From contig JAJYHW010000074.1 of the NCBI GenBank assembly GCA_021784535.1, positions 1-27,250 on the forward strand: 27,250 bases of DNA. The letters run 5' to 3'. The notes beneath the pieces were generated by a model. That model was not told the origin of the DNA. It did no database searches and was given only the letters and a program-made list of their open reading frames with translations. The DNA is from a bacterium (GTDB lineage: Bacteria > Patescibacteriota > Microgenomatia > Levybacterales > UBA12049). Shown piece by piece: positions 1 to 7,569 of the stretch. The position numbers and the translations under genes are program-made. Positions within the stretch are counted from its first letter, which is position 1; the number at the start of each line of letters is the position of its first letter.

Positions 1-834
1 TTGTTCTGCTTTCTCTTTTTGTACAGGGACACTTCGTAGGATAGGAAACCCTGCAGCTTTTTTCAAACTATCTACTTCCTGATCTGTAAGTGTGCGATAC
101 TTTCCCTCGGCAAGCCCACGCATTGAGAGCGTACCAAACCTAATCCTCTGTAATGCGAGCAGTCTTATCCCAACTGTTTCGCACATTCGCCTAATTTGCC
201 GGTTTCTCCCTTCGTGAATAGTCATTTCTAAAAAATGCCTTGCTTTTTCACTGCGTAAAACGACTACTTTTGCACTCGCAGTAAGACCATCTTGCAAAAG
301 TACTCCGTTTCGCAAAGCGTGAAGCTGCGCTATAGTAGGAGTATTTGCTATTTGCAAACGGTATACCTTATCAATATGATATTTTGGATGAGTCAATAGA
401 TAGGTCAATTCGCCATCGTTTGTCAAGAGAAGAAGGCCGGTAGTGTCTTTATCCAGTCTTCCGACAGGATAAATTTTGCCGGAAAAGGGGACAAGAGAAG
501 TAACATTTTCACGACGATATTCATCATCTGTCGTTGAAATAATACCTGTTGGCTTGTTTACTAAATAATAAACGAATTGAGAAGTTTTTATTTTATTCCC
601 ATGCAATCGGATATCATCTTTTTGCAAATCAATACGGACACCAGGTTTTTTCACACGCTGCCCGTTGACAGTCACATAGTGTTTCTTAAGAAAAGACGCG
701 ACATCACGTCTTGAACAGATTCCGGAATTTGCAAGATATTTATTAAGCCGCTGCGTCTGATCCTCTCCCTTTATTGTTAGGCTGCTAAATCCTTCAGCAT
801 GTGCATGAAAACTGCGCCTAGTGAGCTTTTTCAT
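1..834 (-). CDS. 23S rRNA pseudouridine synthase, RluB/RsuA family, C-terminus cut by window edge
   Basis: The frame is open from an ATG at 834 to base 1 with no stop: 278 residues seen, C-terminal end missing. Residues about 28-66 form an S4 RNA-binding domain (RLNKYLANSGICSRRDV). The catalytic loop of the RsuA/RluB family is present as GRLDKDTTGLLLLTND, with the nucleophilic Asp near residue 128. A later NRQIRRM segment is typical of the family. The enzyme converts specific uridines of rRNA (usually 23S, by RluB-like members) to pseudouridine. The exact target cannot be read from sequence, and RluE/RluF/RsuA are alternatives. It starts 9 bases after the stop of the 39-residue basic gene, so both probably share the leaderless promoter at 970-975. 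No Shine-Dalgarno is visible. Confidence 0.9.
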   Translation of the reverse strand, partial: MKKLTRRSFHAHAEGFSSLTIKGEDQTQRLNKYLANSGICSRRDVASFLKKHYVTVNGQRVKKPGVRIDLQKDDIRLHGNKIKTSQFVYYLVNKPTGIISTTDDEYRRENVTSLVPFSGKIYPVGRLDKDTTGLLLLTNDGELTYLLTHPKYHIDKVYRLQIANTPTIAQLHALRNGVLLQDGLTASAKVVVLRSEKARHFLEMTIHEGRNRQIRRMCETVGIRLLALQRIRFGTLSMRGLAEGKYRTLTDQEVDSLKKAAGFPILRSVPVQKEKAEQ

Positions 835-843
835 GATATAGAA

Positions 844-963
844 TTATTTGTGGTGTTTGTCTGCTTTTTGCGCAAGCATTTCCCTCTTTGCGGCGAGCCT
901 TTTTTGCGTTTTATAAGGATGTGATTTCTTTTTACTAGTAAGTCCCGTATTGCGTTTTGCCAT
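844..963 (-). CDS. 39-residue highly basic protein, function unknown
   Basis: A short ORF, MAKRNTGLTSKKKSH at its start and ending KADKHHK, rich in Lys and Arg with no hydrophobic segment. It has a clean promoter: a TATAAT box ends 6 bases before its ATG, the same geometry as most genes here. It lies 9 bases upstream of the pseudouridine synthase gene, so the two are likely cotranscribed. The charge and the partner suggest an RNA- or ribosome-associated role, which is inference only. I do not recognise a named ribosomal protein. A bare non-coding leader is possible but less likely given the promoter-to-ATG spacing. Confidence 0.7.
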   Translation of the reverse strand: MAKRNTGLTSKKKSHPYKTQKRLAAKREMLAQKADKHHK

Positions 964-969
964 AATTGT

Positions 970-975
970 ATTATA
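970..975 (-). promoter_or_regulatory. -10 box of the basic protein/pseudouridine synthase unit
   Basis: TATAAT on the minus strand, 6 bases from the ATG at 963. This implies a leaderless transcript. Confidence 0.7.
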
Positions 976-1007
976 CACTATTTTTTCTTTACTTCCAAAG
1001 AGAGAAA

Positions 1008-1775
1008 TTAAGAGTTGTTCTTTTTGATATCCTTATGACTTATCACTAAATATACGATAAAAAAAATAATAAAAATACCTAAAACAATACTTGTTTTTCC
1101 AGTACCAAGCCCTATGCCTCCCATATCTGGAGGCCTTCCGAACCAATCGGCAAAAGAAGCTCCAAATGGCCTTGTCATAATATATGCAAACCAGAAAGTA
1201 AATACTTCATTTACATGAAAAATTTTATAAGCAATAATTGGCAGTGCAAATAACACTGCGAACAAAACACCGGAAGTGAAATAACCTAGGTTAAATGTTA
1301 CTGCAGTCATATCTCCTGCGGCGGTCCCAAGGGCAAAAGTAGCACAAACAGTTGCCCAATAAAACAATTCCCGCCTCGGCGTCATGATACTATGAATTGA
1401 AAGAGTTTTTTCTACACTATACCAGAGCAATAAAATAAGTAAAAGTGACACAGCAAAAAAAGTTGTCGAATAAAGATAGGGCACACCCATTCCAACATGC
1501 AGCACATCCGCAACCATTGTTCCAAAAACAGCAATCATTGCGACAGCTAGCCAATATACCCATGCAATATATCGACGAACCCACAATTGCATTCCAAGAG
1601 CAAAAAAGAAAAAGACTGCTCCTAAGAGAACAGCGACAACAGGATCAATTGTATGTACGAGATAATCTGATGTTGATTCTCCAAAAGCAGTAGTGAGAAG
1701 CTTTATTATCCAGAAAATGACGATAACTTCAGGAACTTTTTTCGTAATGTTTCGATTAAAATATTTCTTAAACAC
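1008..1775 (-). CDS. DUF347 (COG4705) polytopic membrane protein
   Basis: 255 residues with about eight hydrophobic segments. The DUF347 signature occurs as repeated half-motifs: FWIIKLLTTAFGES near residues 21-34, FALGTAAGD near 147-155 and the related AYIMTRPFGASFADW near 198-212. Their shared Thr/Gly-Asp pattern suggests internal duplication. The family is an integral cytoplasmic-membrane protein of unsettled function, and a transport role is only a guess. The start is GTG at 1775, chosen because TATACT at 1782-1787 lies 6 bases upstream. The gene follows hemE in the same orientation, 28 bases after its stop, but has its own promoter, so a functional link with haem is not implied. Confidence 0.85.
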   Translation of the reverse strand: MFKKYFNRNITKKVPEVIVIFWIIKLLTTAFGESTSDYLVHTIDPVVAVLLGAVFFFFALGMQLWVRRYIAWVYWLAVAMIAVFGTMVADVLHVGMGVPYLYSTTFFAVSLLLILLLWYSVEKTLSIHSIMTPRRELFYWATVCATFALGTAAGDMTAVTFNLGYFTSGVLFAVLFALPIIAYKIFHVNEVFTFWFAYIMTRPFGASFADWFGRPPDMGGIGLGTGKTSIVLGIFIIFFIVYLVISHKDIKKNNS

Positions 1776-1781
1776 CTTTTA

Positions 1782-1787
1782 AGTATA
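1782..1787 (-). promoter_or_regulatory. -10 box of the DUF347 gene
   Basis: TATACT on the minus strand, 6 bases before the GTG start. It is a leaderless arrangement with a GTG start. Confidence 0.65.
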
Positions 1788-1803
1788 TCAGAAATTGCTA
1801 TAA

Positions 1804-2823
1804 TTACATTTTCCCGTGGATGTACTCGGTCAATCTGCATATATTTTCAACTGGCGTAGCAGGGAGTACTCCATGTCCAAGATTAAAGATATATCCTTTT
1901 CTTGTCGGCAAAGATTCGTACAATTCATCAATCATTTTTTTTATATAAGAGAATTCGCTGAAAAGAACCACAGGGTCAAGATTGCCCTGTATCGCTTTTT
2001 CTTTGCCGATTTGATCCCATGCTTTTGTTAATGACATTCTCCAGTCGATACTCACGACATCGCAATCAACAGAAGAAAAATCCGAAAGCATCCCCGCGGT
2101 ATTGGTACCGAAATGGATAAGCGGTACTGCATGGACACGCAGTGCAGTAAAAATCTGCTTGCTGTATGGCAATACAAACATTCTGTAATCCTGCTCACTC
2201 AGACAGCCAACCCAGCTGTCAAAAAGTTGTACCGCCTGCACGCCTGCGTCAATTTGTGATTGCAGATAAACAATAATAAGACGGGACAGCTTTTGCATCA
2301 ATAGCTTCCACGCTTCAGGCTGTGTATAGAGAAAAAATTTTGTTTTGATAAAGTCTCTTGACGGTTTTCCTTCAATAAGATAGCTTGCTAGCGTAAAAGG
2401 CGCTGCGGAAAAACCGATCAAAGGCACTTTTGCTCTTAATTCTTTTTTCAATATACCGATTGTCTCTATCAGATAGGGGACATCCTCACGGGGAAAAAGT
2501 GAGCGAAGTTTTTTAACATCCTGCATAGTTTTGAGAGGATTTTTAATAACAGGGCCGATATGTTCAATAATCTCAAGATCAACGCCGATACCCAGAAGCG
2601 GAATCATAATATCCGCGTATAAAATTGCTGCGTCAACATGAAGAATGTCTACCGGCAGCAGCGAGATTTGCGCTGCAAGCTCAGGAATTTTAATAATATC
2701 CAGAATATTTTTCTCTCCTTTTAGCTTTCTATATTCAGGAAGATATCTGCCGGCCTGCCGCATAAACCATACAGGAGTAGTAGTATTTTTGTGATAACAG
2801 GCATCAAGAAAAATTTTGTTCAT
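1804..2823 (-). CDS. hemE: Uroporphyrinogen decarboxylase
   Basis: 339 residues, the usual full length for UroD. The family signature PVWFMRQAGRYLPEYR covers residues 17-32 and holds the substrate-binding arginines. The catalytic Asp lies in LYADIMIPL (about D71). GFSAAPFTLASYLIEG and FGTNT are the other conserved loops. The cytosolic enzyme removes four acetate carboxyls from uroporphyrinogen III to give coproporphyrinogen III. It follows hemQ by 55 bases in the order hemCD-hemQ-hemE, so it may be transcribed with them. A TAAAAT at 2828-2833 could be its own -10 box, 4 bases from the ATG. A 9-bp hairpin lies in the gap. The reading is secure. Confidence 0.96.
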   Translation of the reverse strand: MNKIFLDACYHKNTTTPVWFMRQAGRYLPEYRKLKGEKNILDIIKIPELAAQISLLPVDILHVDAAILYADIMIPLLGIGVDLEIIEHIGPVIKNPLKTMQDVKKLRSLFPREDVPYLIETIGILKKELRAKVPLIGFSAAPFTLASYLIEGKPSRDFIKTKFFLYTQPEAWKLLMQKLSRLIIVYLQSQIDAGVQAVQLFDSWVGCLSEQDYRMFVLPYSKQIFTALRVHAVPLIHFGTNTAGMLSDFSSVDCDVVSIDWRMSLTKAWDQIGKEKAIQGNLDPVVLFSEFSYIKKMIDELYESLPTRKGYIFNLGHGVLPATPVENICRLTEYIHGKM

Positions 2824-2827
2824 AATA

Positions 2828-2833
2828 ATTTTA
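2828..2833 (-). promoter_or_regulatory. Possible -10 box of hemE
   Basis: TAAAAT on the minus strand, 4 bases from the ATG. It is weaker than the other boxes in the window, and readthrough from hemQ is an alternative. Confidence 0.35.
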
Positions 2834-2840
2834 CATGCGC

Positions 2841-2866
2841 TTTTTTCCTATCAGGAGAGGAAAAAA
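2841..2866. repeat. Hairpin between hemQ and hemE
   Basis: TTTTTTCCT (2841-2849) pairs perfectly with AGGAAAAAA (2858-2866) around an 8-base loop. It could be an attenuating or partially terminating structure between hemQ and hemE. The role is inferred. Confidence 0.45.
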
Positions 2867-2878
2867 CCATATAGTATG

Positions 2879-3532
2879 CTATAAAAACTCCAAAACTTCC
2901 TCTGGTGTCTTATAAACGCATGTAAAAACTGGTGTGTCTTGCTGTGTATATGACCGCACACTATCCGTACGTAATTCCATCACCAGTGTCTGAAACTCTC
3001 TTAAATCATCTGTCTCATATGATACGATAAATTCACTATCGTCAATTCCGTAGGAATAGAGAAGCAATTGCGTTATTTGTGGATGTTTTCTTCCAATTTT
3101 GATATGTCCCTTCATCAATTCCTTCCGCTTTGCAAAACTCAACTGATACCATTCATGCGTTTTAGTAAACGGATAAATAATTAAATAAGCTCCTCCTTTT
3201 CTTTCCGTATCAATATGCCCGGATGAAGCGGAAGAATATTGCGTTGGACGCGTTGTTCCCAAAAGTGTCTGTCTAATCTGCAGATATCTTCCCATTTTTG
3301 TATGCAGCAGACTCGTTAAGAAATTTTGAATATTTTCAATTCTGTCTGACTGCATCCAGAGAAGCAATGAAAAATCGTCTTTTAACCCTGTCAACACGTA
3401 AGAATTGGTAATAACTTTTTTTTCGTTTTGTAATTCTTTCAGAAAATTTTTCTTATATTTATCCTGCAAATCAGGAGAAAGATCTCTCAAGGAAGAACGT
3501 ACAGAAAAAAAGAGATAATCGTGGTAAGTCAT
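2879..3532 (-). CDS. hemQ: Coproheme decarboxylase, HemQ/ChdC (chlorite dismutase-like fold)
   Basis: 217 residues. The C-terminal half carries the chlorite dismutase-family block: EWYQLSFAKRKELMKGHIK, then GRKHP, LLLYSYGIDDSEF, YETDDLREFQTLVMELR and DTPVFTC. The His in MKGHIKIG (H143) is the likely proximal haem ligand by family comparison. In the coproporphyrin-dependent pathway this cytosolic enzyme decarboxylates coproheme to haem b. True chlorite dismutase is the alternative, but the setting among hemCD, hemE and hemH favours HemQ. The ATG at 3532 is 8 bases after a TATAAT that overlaps the stop codon of hemCD, so the gene can be transcribed both from its own leaderless promoter and with hemCD. 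Confidence 0.9.
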   Translation of the reverse strand: MTYHDYLFFSVRSSLRDLSPDLQDKYKKNFLKELQNEKKVITNSYVLTGLKDDFSLLLWMQSDRIENIQNFLTSLLHTKMGRYLQIRQTLLGTTRPTQYSSASSGHIDTERKGGAYLIIYPFTKTHEWYQLSFAKRKELMKGHIKIGRKHPQITQLLLYSYGIDDSEFIVSYETDDLREFQTLVMELRTDSVRSYTQQDTPVFTCVYKTPEEVLEFL

Positions 3533-3540
3533 TGCATTCT

Positions 3541-3546
3541 ATTATA
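3541..3546 (-). promoter_or_regulatory. -10 box of hemQ overlapping the hemCD stop codon
   Basis: TATAAT on the minus strand includes the TAA stop of hemCD (3544-3542) and sits 8 bases before the hemQ ATG. Confidence 0.6.
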
Positions 3547-5194
3547 ATATATCGGCTAGTAATTTATCCAACACACCTTCCATGGTATACGTATCCGCAG
3601 TATAAATACGGCTAAATCCACTTTTTTTTAGTGTTTCTGTTGTGACTGAACCGATTGCTAAAACTGGAAGTGAAAGAATCATGTCAGAATTAAGATCAGC
3701 GGTATGATGTAAAAATCCTTTAACAGTTGAAGGACTGGTAAAAATAAGGCATTGGATCAGCTGATTTTCCAGTAGTTTTTTTAATTTACTATTTTTCTTC
3801 TGTATCAATGATGTTTGATAGAGTGCGATATCTGTTACCTGTGCACCTCTTTCTTTCAACTGTTTTGCTAAAAACGGAGATGCGATAGCAGCTTTTGGTA
3901 TACAAATGCGTTTTCCATGTACCTTAGGAAGTTGATGCGCCAGGTCATTAGCCGTAAATTGCGCAGGAATAAAAGAAACAGTCAATCCATATCTGTTAAT
4001 TTCTTCTGCTGTTTTTGTTCCAACCGCCGCGATTTTTACAGTACCTAATACAGAAAGGGGAATTTTGAAATCATGCAGTAGTTTGATGAAATATCGTATC
4101 CCGTTACTGCTTGTAAAAATCAACCAATCAAAAGAAGCAAGATTCCGGACAGTTTGCCTTATTTCTGCTGTTAGCTTACTGGTTCTAATACGAATAGTTG
4201 GGTAGGATAGCAATTTATATCCTGTCTGCTCAACGCGCTTTCTAAACTCCGTGTCAACTTCTTCCGGACGGGTAAGGACAATGTATTTCTTCTTAAAAAA
4301 CCATGGTCTGCTTTTTTGCAGAAGTTGTCTCGCAAGCTTATTGCCAAGAGCTACCGGAGCTGTTATGTCGCCTTGCAACGACCCTTTTACAATATGTTTG
4401 CCGTCTCGTGATCCTACCATTCCATACAGCGTTAATTTTTTACCATGACACGCTGCATATGCACCAACAGGAATTTTGCATCCACCTCCGAACGCACCCG
4501 AAAAAGCTCTTTCAGCCCGGACTTGCGCAGCTGTTTCTTTGTGATTTATTTTTTGTAAAAAATTGCGCACTTTACTATTTTCTTTTTGAATAACAAGAGC
4601 CAAAGCTCCCTGTCCAGGGGACGGGACAACGTCTGTCAGCGCGAAATATTCTGTAACACGATGTTCAAGTCCCAATCGCCTAAGGCCTGCTACAGCAAGA
4701 AAAATCGCGTCATATATTCCTTTATCAAGTTTTTGCAGACGGGTATTTACATTGCCGCGAATACTTCTTACGATCAAATCAGGCCTTTTATACAATATCT
4801 GTGCTTTTCTTCGCAAACTGTCAGTACCGATAAGTGCGCCTTTTCTCAAACGCGCCATCGGAATATTTCCAAAAGAAACAAGTGCTTCCCGTGCATCTTC
4901 ACGATTTGGTATTGCAGCAATCATCAGTCCTTCAGGCAATTTCTCCGGTATATCTTTTAAGCTGTGTACAGCAAGATCAATGCGTCCCTCAAGGAGTGCT
5001 TTATCTATTTCTTTAGTAAACCAGCCTTTGCCGATACTATCCAACGGAACCGGACTCATGTCTCTATCTCCTTGCGTTTCAATAACGACTATTTCAACTG
5101 TTAATTTTTTATGCAGCTGCAGCAATTGTTCCTTAACGATTTCCGCCTGTATTAGGGATAACGCGCTCCCTCTTGCGCCGATAATAATTTGCAT
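3542..5194 (-). CDS. hemCD: Fused porphobilinogen deaminase / uroporphyrinogen III synthase (HemC-HemD)
   Basis: 550 residues in two domains. Residues 1 to about 300 are HemC: HSLKDIP with the catalytic Asp (D81), GTDSLRRKAQ, IRGNVNTRLQKLD, PSPGQGALAL and GGGCKIPVGAY, whose Cys239 would hold the dipyrromethane cofactor. From about 303 (KYIVLTRP) to the end is HemD, with FTSSNGIRYF and CLIFTSPSTVKGF as its typical weakly conserved motifs. The fusion turns porphobilinogen into hydroxymethylbilane and cyclises it to uroporphyrinogen III, which would channel the unstable intermediate. HemC-HemD fusions are known in some bacteria. It heads the hemCD-hemQ-hemE series and diverges from hemH1 across 129 bases holding a CRP/FNR-like palindrome. 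Confidence 0.95.
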   Translation of the reverse strand: MQIIIGARGSALSLIQAEIVKEQLLQLHKKLTVEIVVIETQGDRDMSPVPLDSIGKGWFTKEIDKALLEGRIDLAVHSLKDIPEKLPEGLMIAAIPNREDAREALVSFGNIPMARLRKGALIGTDSLRRKAQILYKRPDLIVRSIRGNVNTRLQKLDKGIYDAIFLAVAGLRRLGLEHRVTEYFALTDVVPSPGQGALALVIQKENSKVRNFLQKINHKETAAQVRAERAFSGAFGGGCKIPVGAYAACHGKKLTLYGMVGSRDGKHIVKGSLQGDITAPVALGNKLARQLLQKSRPWFFKKKYIVLTRPEEVDTEFRKRVEQTGYKLLSYPTIRIRTSKLTAEIRQTVRNLASFDWLIFTSSNGIRYFIKLLHDFKIPLSVLGTVKIAAVGTKTAEEINRYGLTVSFIPAQFTANDLAHQLPKVHGKRICIPKAAIASPFLAKQLKERGAQVTDIALYQTSLIQKKNSKLKKLLENQLIQCLIFTSPSTVKGFLHHTADLNSDMILSLPVLAIGSVTTETLKKSGFSRIYTADTYTMEGVLDKLLADIL

Positions 5195-5209
5195 ATATGC
5201 TTTTTCTCT

Positions 5210-5215
5210 ATACTA
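5210..5215 (-). promoter_or_regulatory. Probable -10 box of hemCD
   Basis: TAGTAT on the minus strand, 15 bases before the ATG at 5194, predicting a leader of about 8 bases. The predicted start site lies about 60 bases from the centre of the palindrome at 5258-5269. Confidence 0.4.
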
Positions 5216-5257
5216 GAGTAGCGCAATGAAAATAGAAAGGGGGAAATACAAAAACAA

Positions 5258-5269
5258 TGATTTAAATCA
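5258..5269. promoter_or_regulatory. CRP/FNR-like operator between hemCD and hemH1
   Basis: TGATTTAAATCA is a perfect 12-bp palindrome. In context, ATGAT-TTAA-ATCAC is close to the FNR-family pattern TTGAT-N4-ATCAA. Its centre is about 60 bases from the hemH1 ATG and about 60 bases from the predicted hemCD start site, a typical upstream activator distance on both sides. A similar site precedes hemB. Confidence 0.5.
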
Positions 5270-5323
5270 CGGACTAAGTCTAAATAATTTGCTAACGTAG
5301 ATAGATACAATTATCTGAATTTT

Positions 5324-6238
5324 ATGCATACAAAACAAGCGCTTTTCCTGTTAGCCTACGGAACACCCGAGACAGCAAAAGACATTGAACCATATTATAC
5401 AGACATCAGACATGGACACCCGCCAGAAGCAGCACAGCTTTATGAACTGCAAAAACGCTATCAGGCAATCGGCGGCAAGACACCGCTTCTTACGATTACC
5501 CGTGAGCAAGCGCGTCTTCTTGAACAAAAGCTTAATATTCCTGTTTTTATTGGTATGAAGCACTGGCATCCATATATTGCAGACACGGTAAAGAACTTCA
5601 CGAAAAAAGGAATAACGGATATTATCGCACTCGTACTCGCACCTCATTATTCCATCATGAGCATCGGTGATTATGAGAAAAAGCTCAATCTGGCAATCGA
5701 TACGATAAATCCGGAAATACGAGTTCTTTTCATCAAGCAGTGGGGGGACAATCCGATATTTATTGATTCACTTTGCCAAAGGATTGAGGAAACACGCAAA
5801 ACATTTCCTTGTCCTGATGTAGCAGATATCGAAGTTGTTTTTACCGCTCACAGTCTTCCGATAAAAATTCTTGCTATGAATGATCCTTACAAAAACCAGT
5901 TATTTCAAACATGTAAACTTGTTGCAAAAAAACTAAGAATTTCACACTGGCGTCTCTCCTTTCAGAGTGCCGGAAGAACCCGCGATACCTGGCTTGGACC
6001 TGATATACTTCAGGAAATGAAAAATATTTCAGATTCAGGCATAAGACAAGTTCTCATTGCTCCTATAGGTTTTACAACAGACAATCTTGAAATTCTTTAT
6101 GATCTGGATATTCAAGCAAGAGATGCAGCCAAAAAAGCGGGACTTGTACTGAAACGAATTCCTTCAGCAAACACAACCAGCCGATTTATTGATGCTCTTG
6201 TAAATGTAATCACTCCGTATCTTTACGCAAAAGAGTAG
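5324..6238 (+). CDS. hemH: Ferrochelatase, coproporphyrin/protoporphyrin type, copy 1
   Basis: 304 residues, closely following the Bacillus-type monofunctional ferrochelatase: LAYGTPETAKDIEPYYTDIR at the start, RYQAIGGKTPL, LAPHYS (H108), TAHSLP (catalytic H176), FQSAGRTRDTWLGPD and DNLEILYD (E256). It inserts Fe2+ into a porphyrin. With hemQ nearby, the likely substrate is coproporphyrin III, giving coproheme. No signal peptide or membrane helix is seen, so it is a cytosolic or membrane-peripheral enzyme. It diverges from hemCD and its 3' end overlaps the convergent YhbP-like gene by 29 bases. All known metal-binding residues are kept, unlike copy 2, which has Gln in place of H108. TATCTG or TACAAT just upstream could be the -10 box, but neither is convincing. 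Confidence 0.95.
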   Translation: MHTKQALFLLAYGTPETAKDIEPYYTDIRHGHPPEAAQLYELQKRYQAIGGKTPLLTITREQARLLEQKLNIPVFIGMKHWHPYIADTVKNFTKKGITDIIALVLAPHYSIMSIGDYEKKLNLAIDTINPEIRVLFIKQWGDNPIFIDSLCQRIEETRKTFPCPDVADIEVVFTAHSLPIKILAMNDPYKNQLFQTCKLVAKKLRISHWRLSFQSAGRTRDTWLGPDILQEMKNISDSGIRQVLIAPIGFTTDNLEILYDLDIQARDAAKKAGLVLKRIPSANTTSRFIDALVNVITPYLYAKE

Positions 6239-6707
6239 TGGTCATACTATATACCTGTCTTGGTGCGTCAGGAAAATTTTTGGTATCATATAGTATAATC
6301 TCTTCTGGTATAAACCGATAAAGTCCATAATTTGCATCGCCTGATACCATTTCATTTTTTAATTCTATCTCCCGTTTCTTGCTCATGTCGTAACGTTTTC
6401 GCATCGCTCCAAGCCCCTTCTCGATCTCCAATACATCATGCAATTCTACTGCAATTCCGGCGAACTGCAGCCCGCGTGATTTATTGCCCTTTACGTAGGG
6501 TAAAACAACAGTTCCTGCAACACAATTATTTTGCAAGATTTCCTGAGAATGACGGGTATCATGACGAGAAAACCAGTAGAGATTAAAAGAAGTATCAAAT
6601 CCGAAACAGACAGTGCATATCCACGGAATATTGTGCCCGGAAGTTGCAATCTGAAGCAAATACGATTCTTTTAAATAGTTGTTTATTAATTGTTTTACTC
6701 GCATCAA
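6210..6707 (-). CDS. YhbP/UPF0306-like pyridoxamine-phosphate-oxidase-fold (FMN split barrel) protein
   Basis: 165 residues. The pattern of an early beta-strand (YLLQIATSGHNIPW), then TRHSQEILQNNCVAGTVV and later RGLQFAGIAVEL matches the YhbP branch of the FMN-binding split-barrel superfamily. That fold binds FMN or sometimes haem, and substrates are unknown for this branch. The ATG overlaps the stop of the upstream 258-residue gene by 4 bases (ATGA), so the two are translationally coupled and probably act together. Position inside the haem block suggests a tetrapyrrole redox or haem-handling role. A part in the missing coproporphyrinogen oxidation is an untested hypothesis. The 3' end overlaps hemH1 convergently. 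Confidence 0.75.
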   Translation of the reverse strand: MMRVKQLINNYLKESYLLQIATSGHNIPWICTVCFGFDTSFNLYWFSRHDTRHSQEILQNNCVAGTVVLPYVKGNKSRGLQFAGIAVELHDVLEIEKGLGAMRKRYDMSKKREIELKNEMVSGDANYGLYRFIPEEIILYDTKNFPDAPRQVYSMTTTLLRKDTE

Positions 6708-7480
6708 TGGATGGGTGCTATGCTTTTATCAAGAGCTTCGATAGTCCAGAGAATCCACCCAAACGGATGATTGCCTTTAATGGGAGTTTTATCAGTTGGA
6801 ATATGTCCCGGGACAAAAGATCTTCCGACATGACCCATCGTCAACTGACGGAGAGCAACACCAAACTGAAAACGCTTGTCGGTATGGTCTATTTTTTCCC
6901 AGATAGCATTTACTTGCCATTGGGTATACTGCATCTGCTGACCCGATGAAGGCATACCCAGAAAATGCAGCGAAACACGTGGATCACGTATAAAATTTTT
7001 TGCAGTATTACCCGGCCATATCTCAAGTCCCGCAAGGCATCTAAGATCAATCTTTTCCGTATGCTCATAAAATTCAAGAATTGTTTTGATACGTCTTTTT
7101 ATTGATTCATCTTTTTCCTCATCCTTAGCTTCAGGAGAAGTCTCTGTTTGCTGATAAACAGCTTGAAATGTATCAAGGTAAAAATCCAGATATTCATCTT
7201 TTGCTACAAATCCTGTTCCTTTATTTGCAGCATTTACAGAAAAGAGTTTATCTTTCGGATTATTGGTAATATATACGGGCAGATGTGCACCAAAACCACC
7301 GCCTGTATGGTGTGATCTATCTTTTTTACCGACGGCAGCAAGCATCTGTTGTAAGGCAGTAATCCGCTGTTTCAAATTCCAAGCAATAAATTTGAGCGGA
7401 AGCTCTTGTATCGGATATTTTCTTTTTTCTTTGTCTATTACAAGAATAAAGCTGTCATTTGTTCGCTTCTGTTGTATCAT
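6704..7480 (-). CDS. Unrecognised 258-residue protein in the haem block
   Basis: I do not recognise this family. It is soluble-looking with no signal peptide or membrane segment. It has many His and aromatic residues in blocks that look conserved: SHHTGGGFGAHLPVYITN (about 56-73), NAANKGTGFVAKDEYLDFY (83-101), a charged linker (about 110-132), then LAGLEIWPGNTAKNFIRDPR (149-168), LHFLGMP (171-177) and GHVGRSFVPGHIP (216-228). The DPRVSLHFLG stretch faintly recalls FMN split-barrel proteins, but I do not claim homology. It is the first gene of a two-gene unit with the YhbP-like protein (4-base overlap) and diverges from hemB across a CRP/FNR-like palindrome. A role in haem metabolism is inferred from position only. 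Confidence 0.7.
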   Translation of the reverse strand: MIQQKRTNDSFILVIDKEKRKYPIQELPLKFIAWNLKQRITALQQMLAAVGKKDRSHHTGGGFGAHLPVYITNNPKDKLFSVNAANKGTGFVAKDEYLDFYLDTFQAVYQQTETSPEAKDEEKDESIKRRIKTILEFYEHTEKIDLRCLAGLEIWPGNTAKNFIRDPRVSLHFLGMPSSGQQMQYTQWQVNAIWEKIDHTDKRFQFGVALRQLTMGHVGRSFVPGHIPTDKTPIKGNHPFGWILWTIEALDKSIAPIH

Positions 7481-7515
7481 CCAAATCTATTTTCATCGAT
7501 AGCCAGCTTTCTGTC

Positions 7516-7530
7516 TGTGATTAAAATCAC
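7516..7530. promoter_or_regulatory. CRP/FNR-like operator between the 258-residue gene and hemB
   Basis: TGTGATTAAAATCAC contains the perfect-arm palindrome GTGAT-TAAA-ATCAC and matches the CRP-type form TGTGA-N6-TCAC. Its centre is about 46 bases from the hemB ATG and about 43 from the divergent ATG, near the position of activators that touch RNA polymerase. It resembles the site at 5258-5269. Confidence 0.55.
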
Positions 7531-7558
7531 TCTATTTATAAAATGAGGTGCATTGTGA

Positions 7559-7564
7559 TAGGAT
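7559..7564 (+). promoter_or_regulatory. Extended -10 box of hemB
   Basis: TGATAGGAT is an extended -10 (TGn plus TAGGAT) ending 5 bases before the ATG at 7570. This implies a leaderless transcript. Confidence 0.55.
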
Positions 7565-7569
7565 AAAGT

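Noticed and set aside
4752..5216. Plus-strand 154-codon open frame opposite hemCD
   Set aside because: It lies wholly over the well-conserved HemC domain in antisense and has no promoter or motif.
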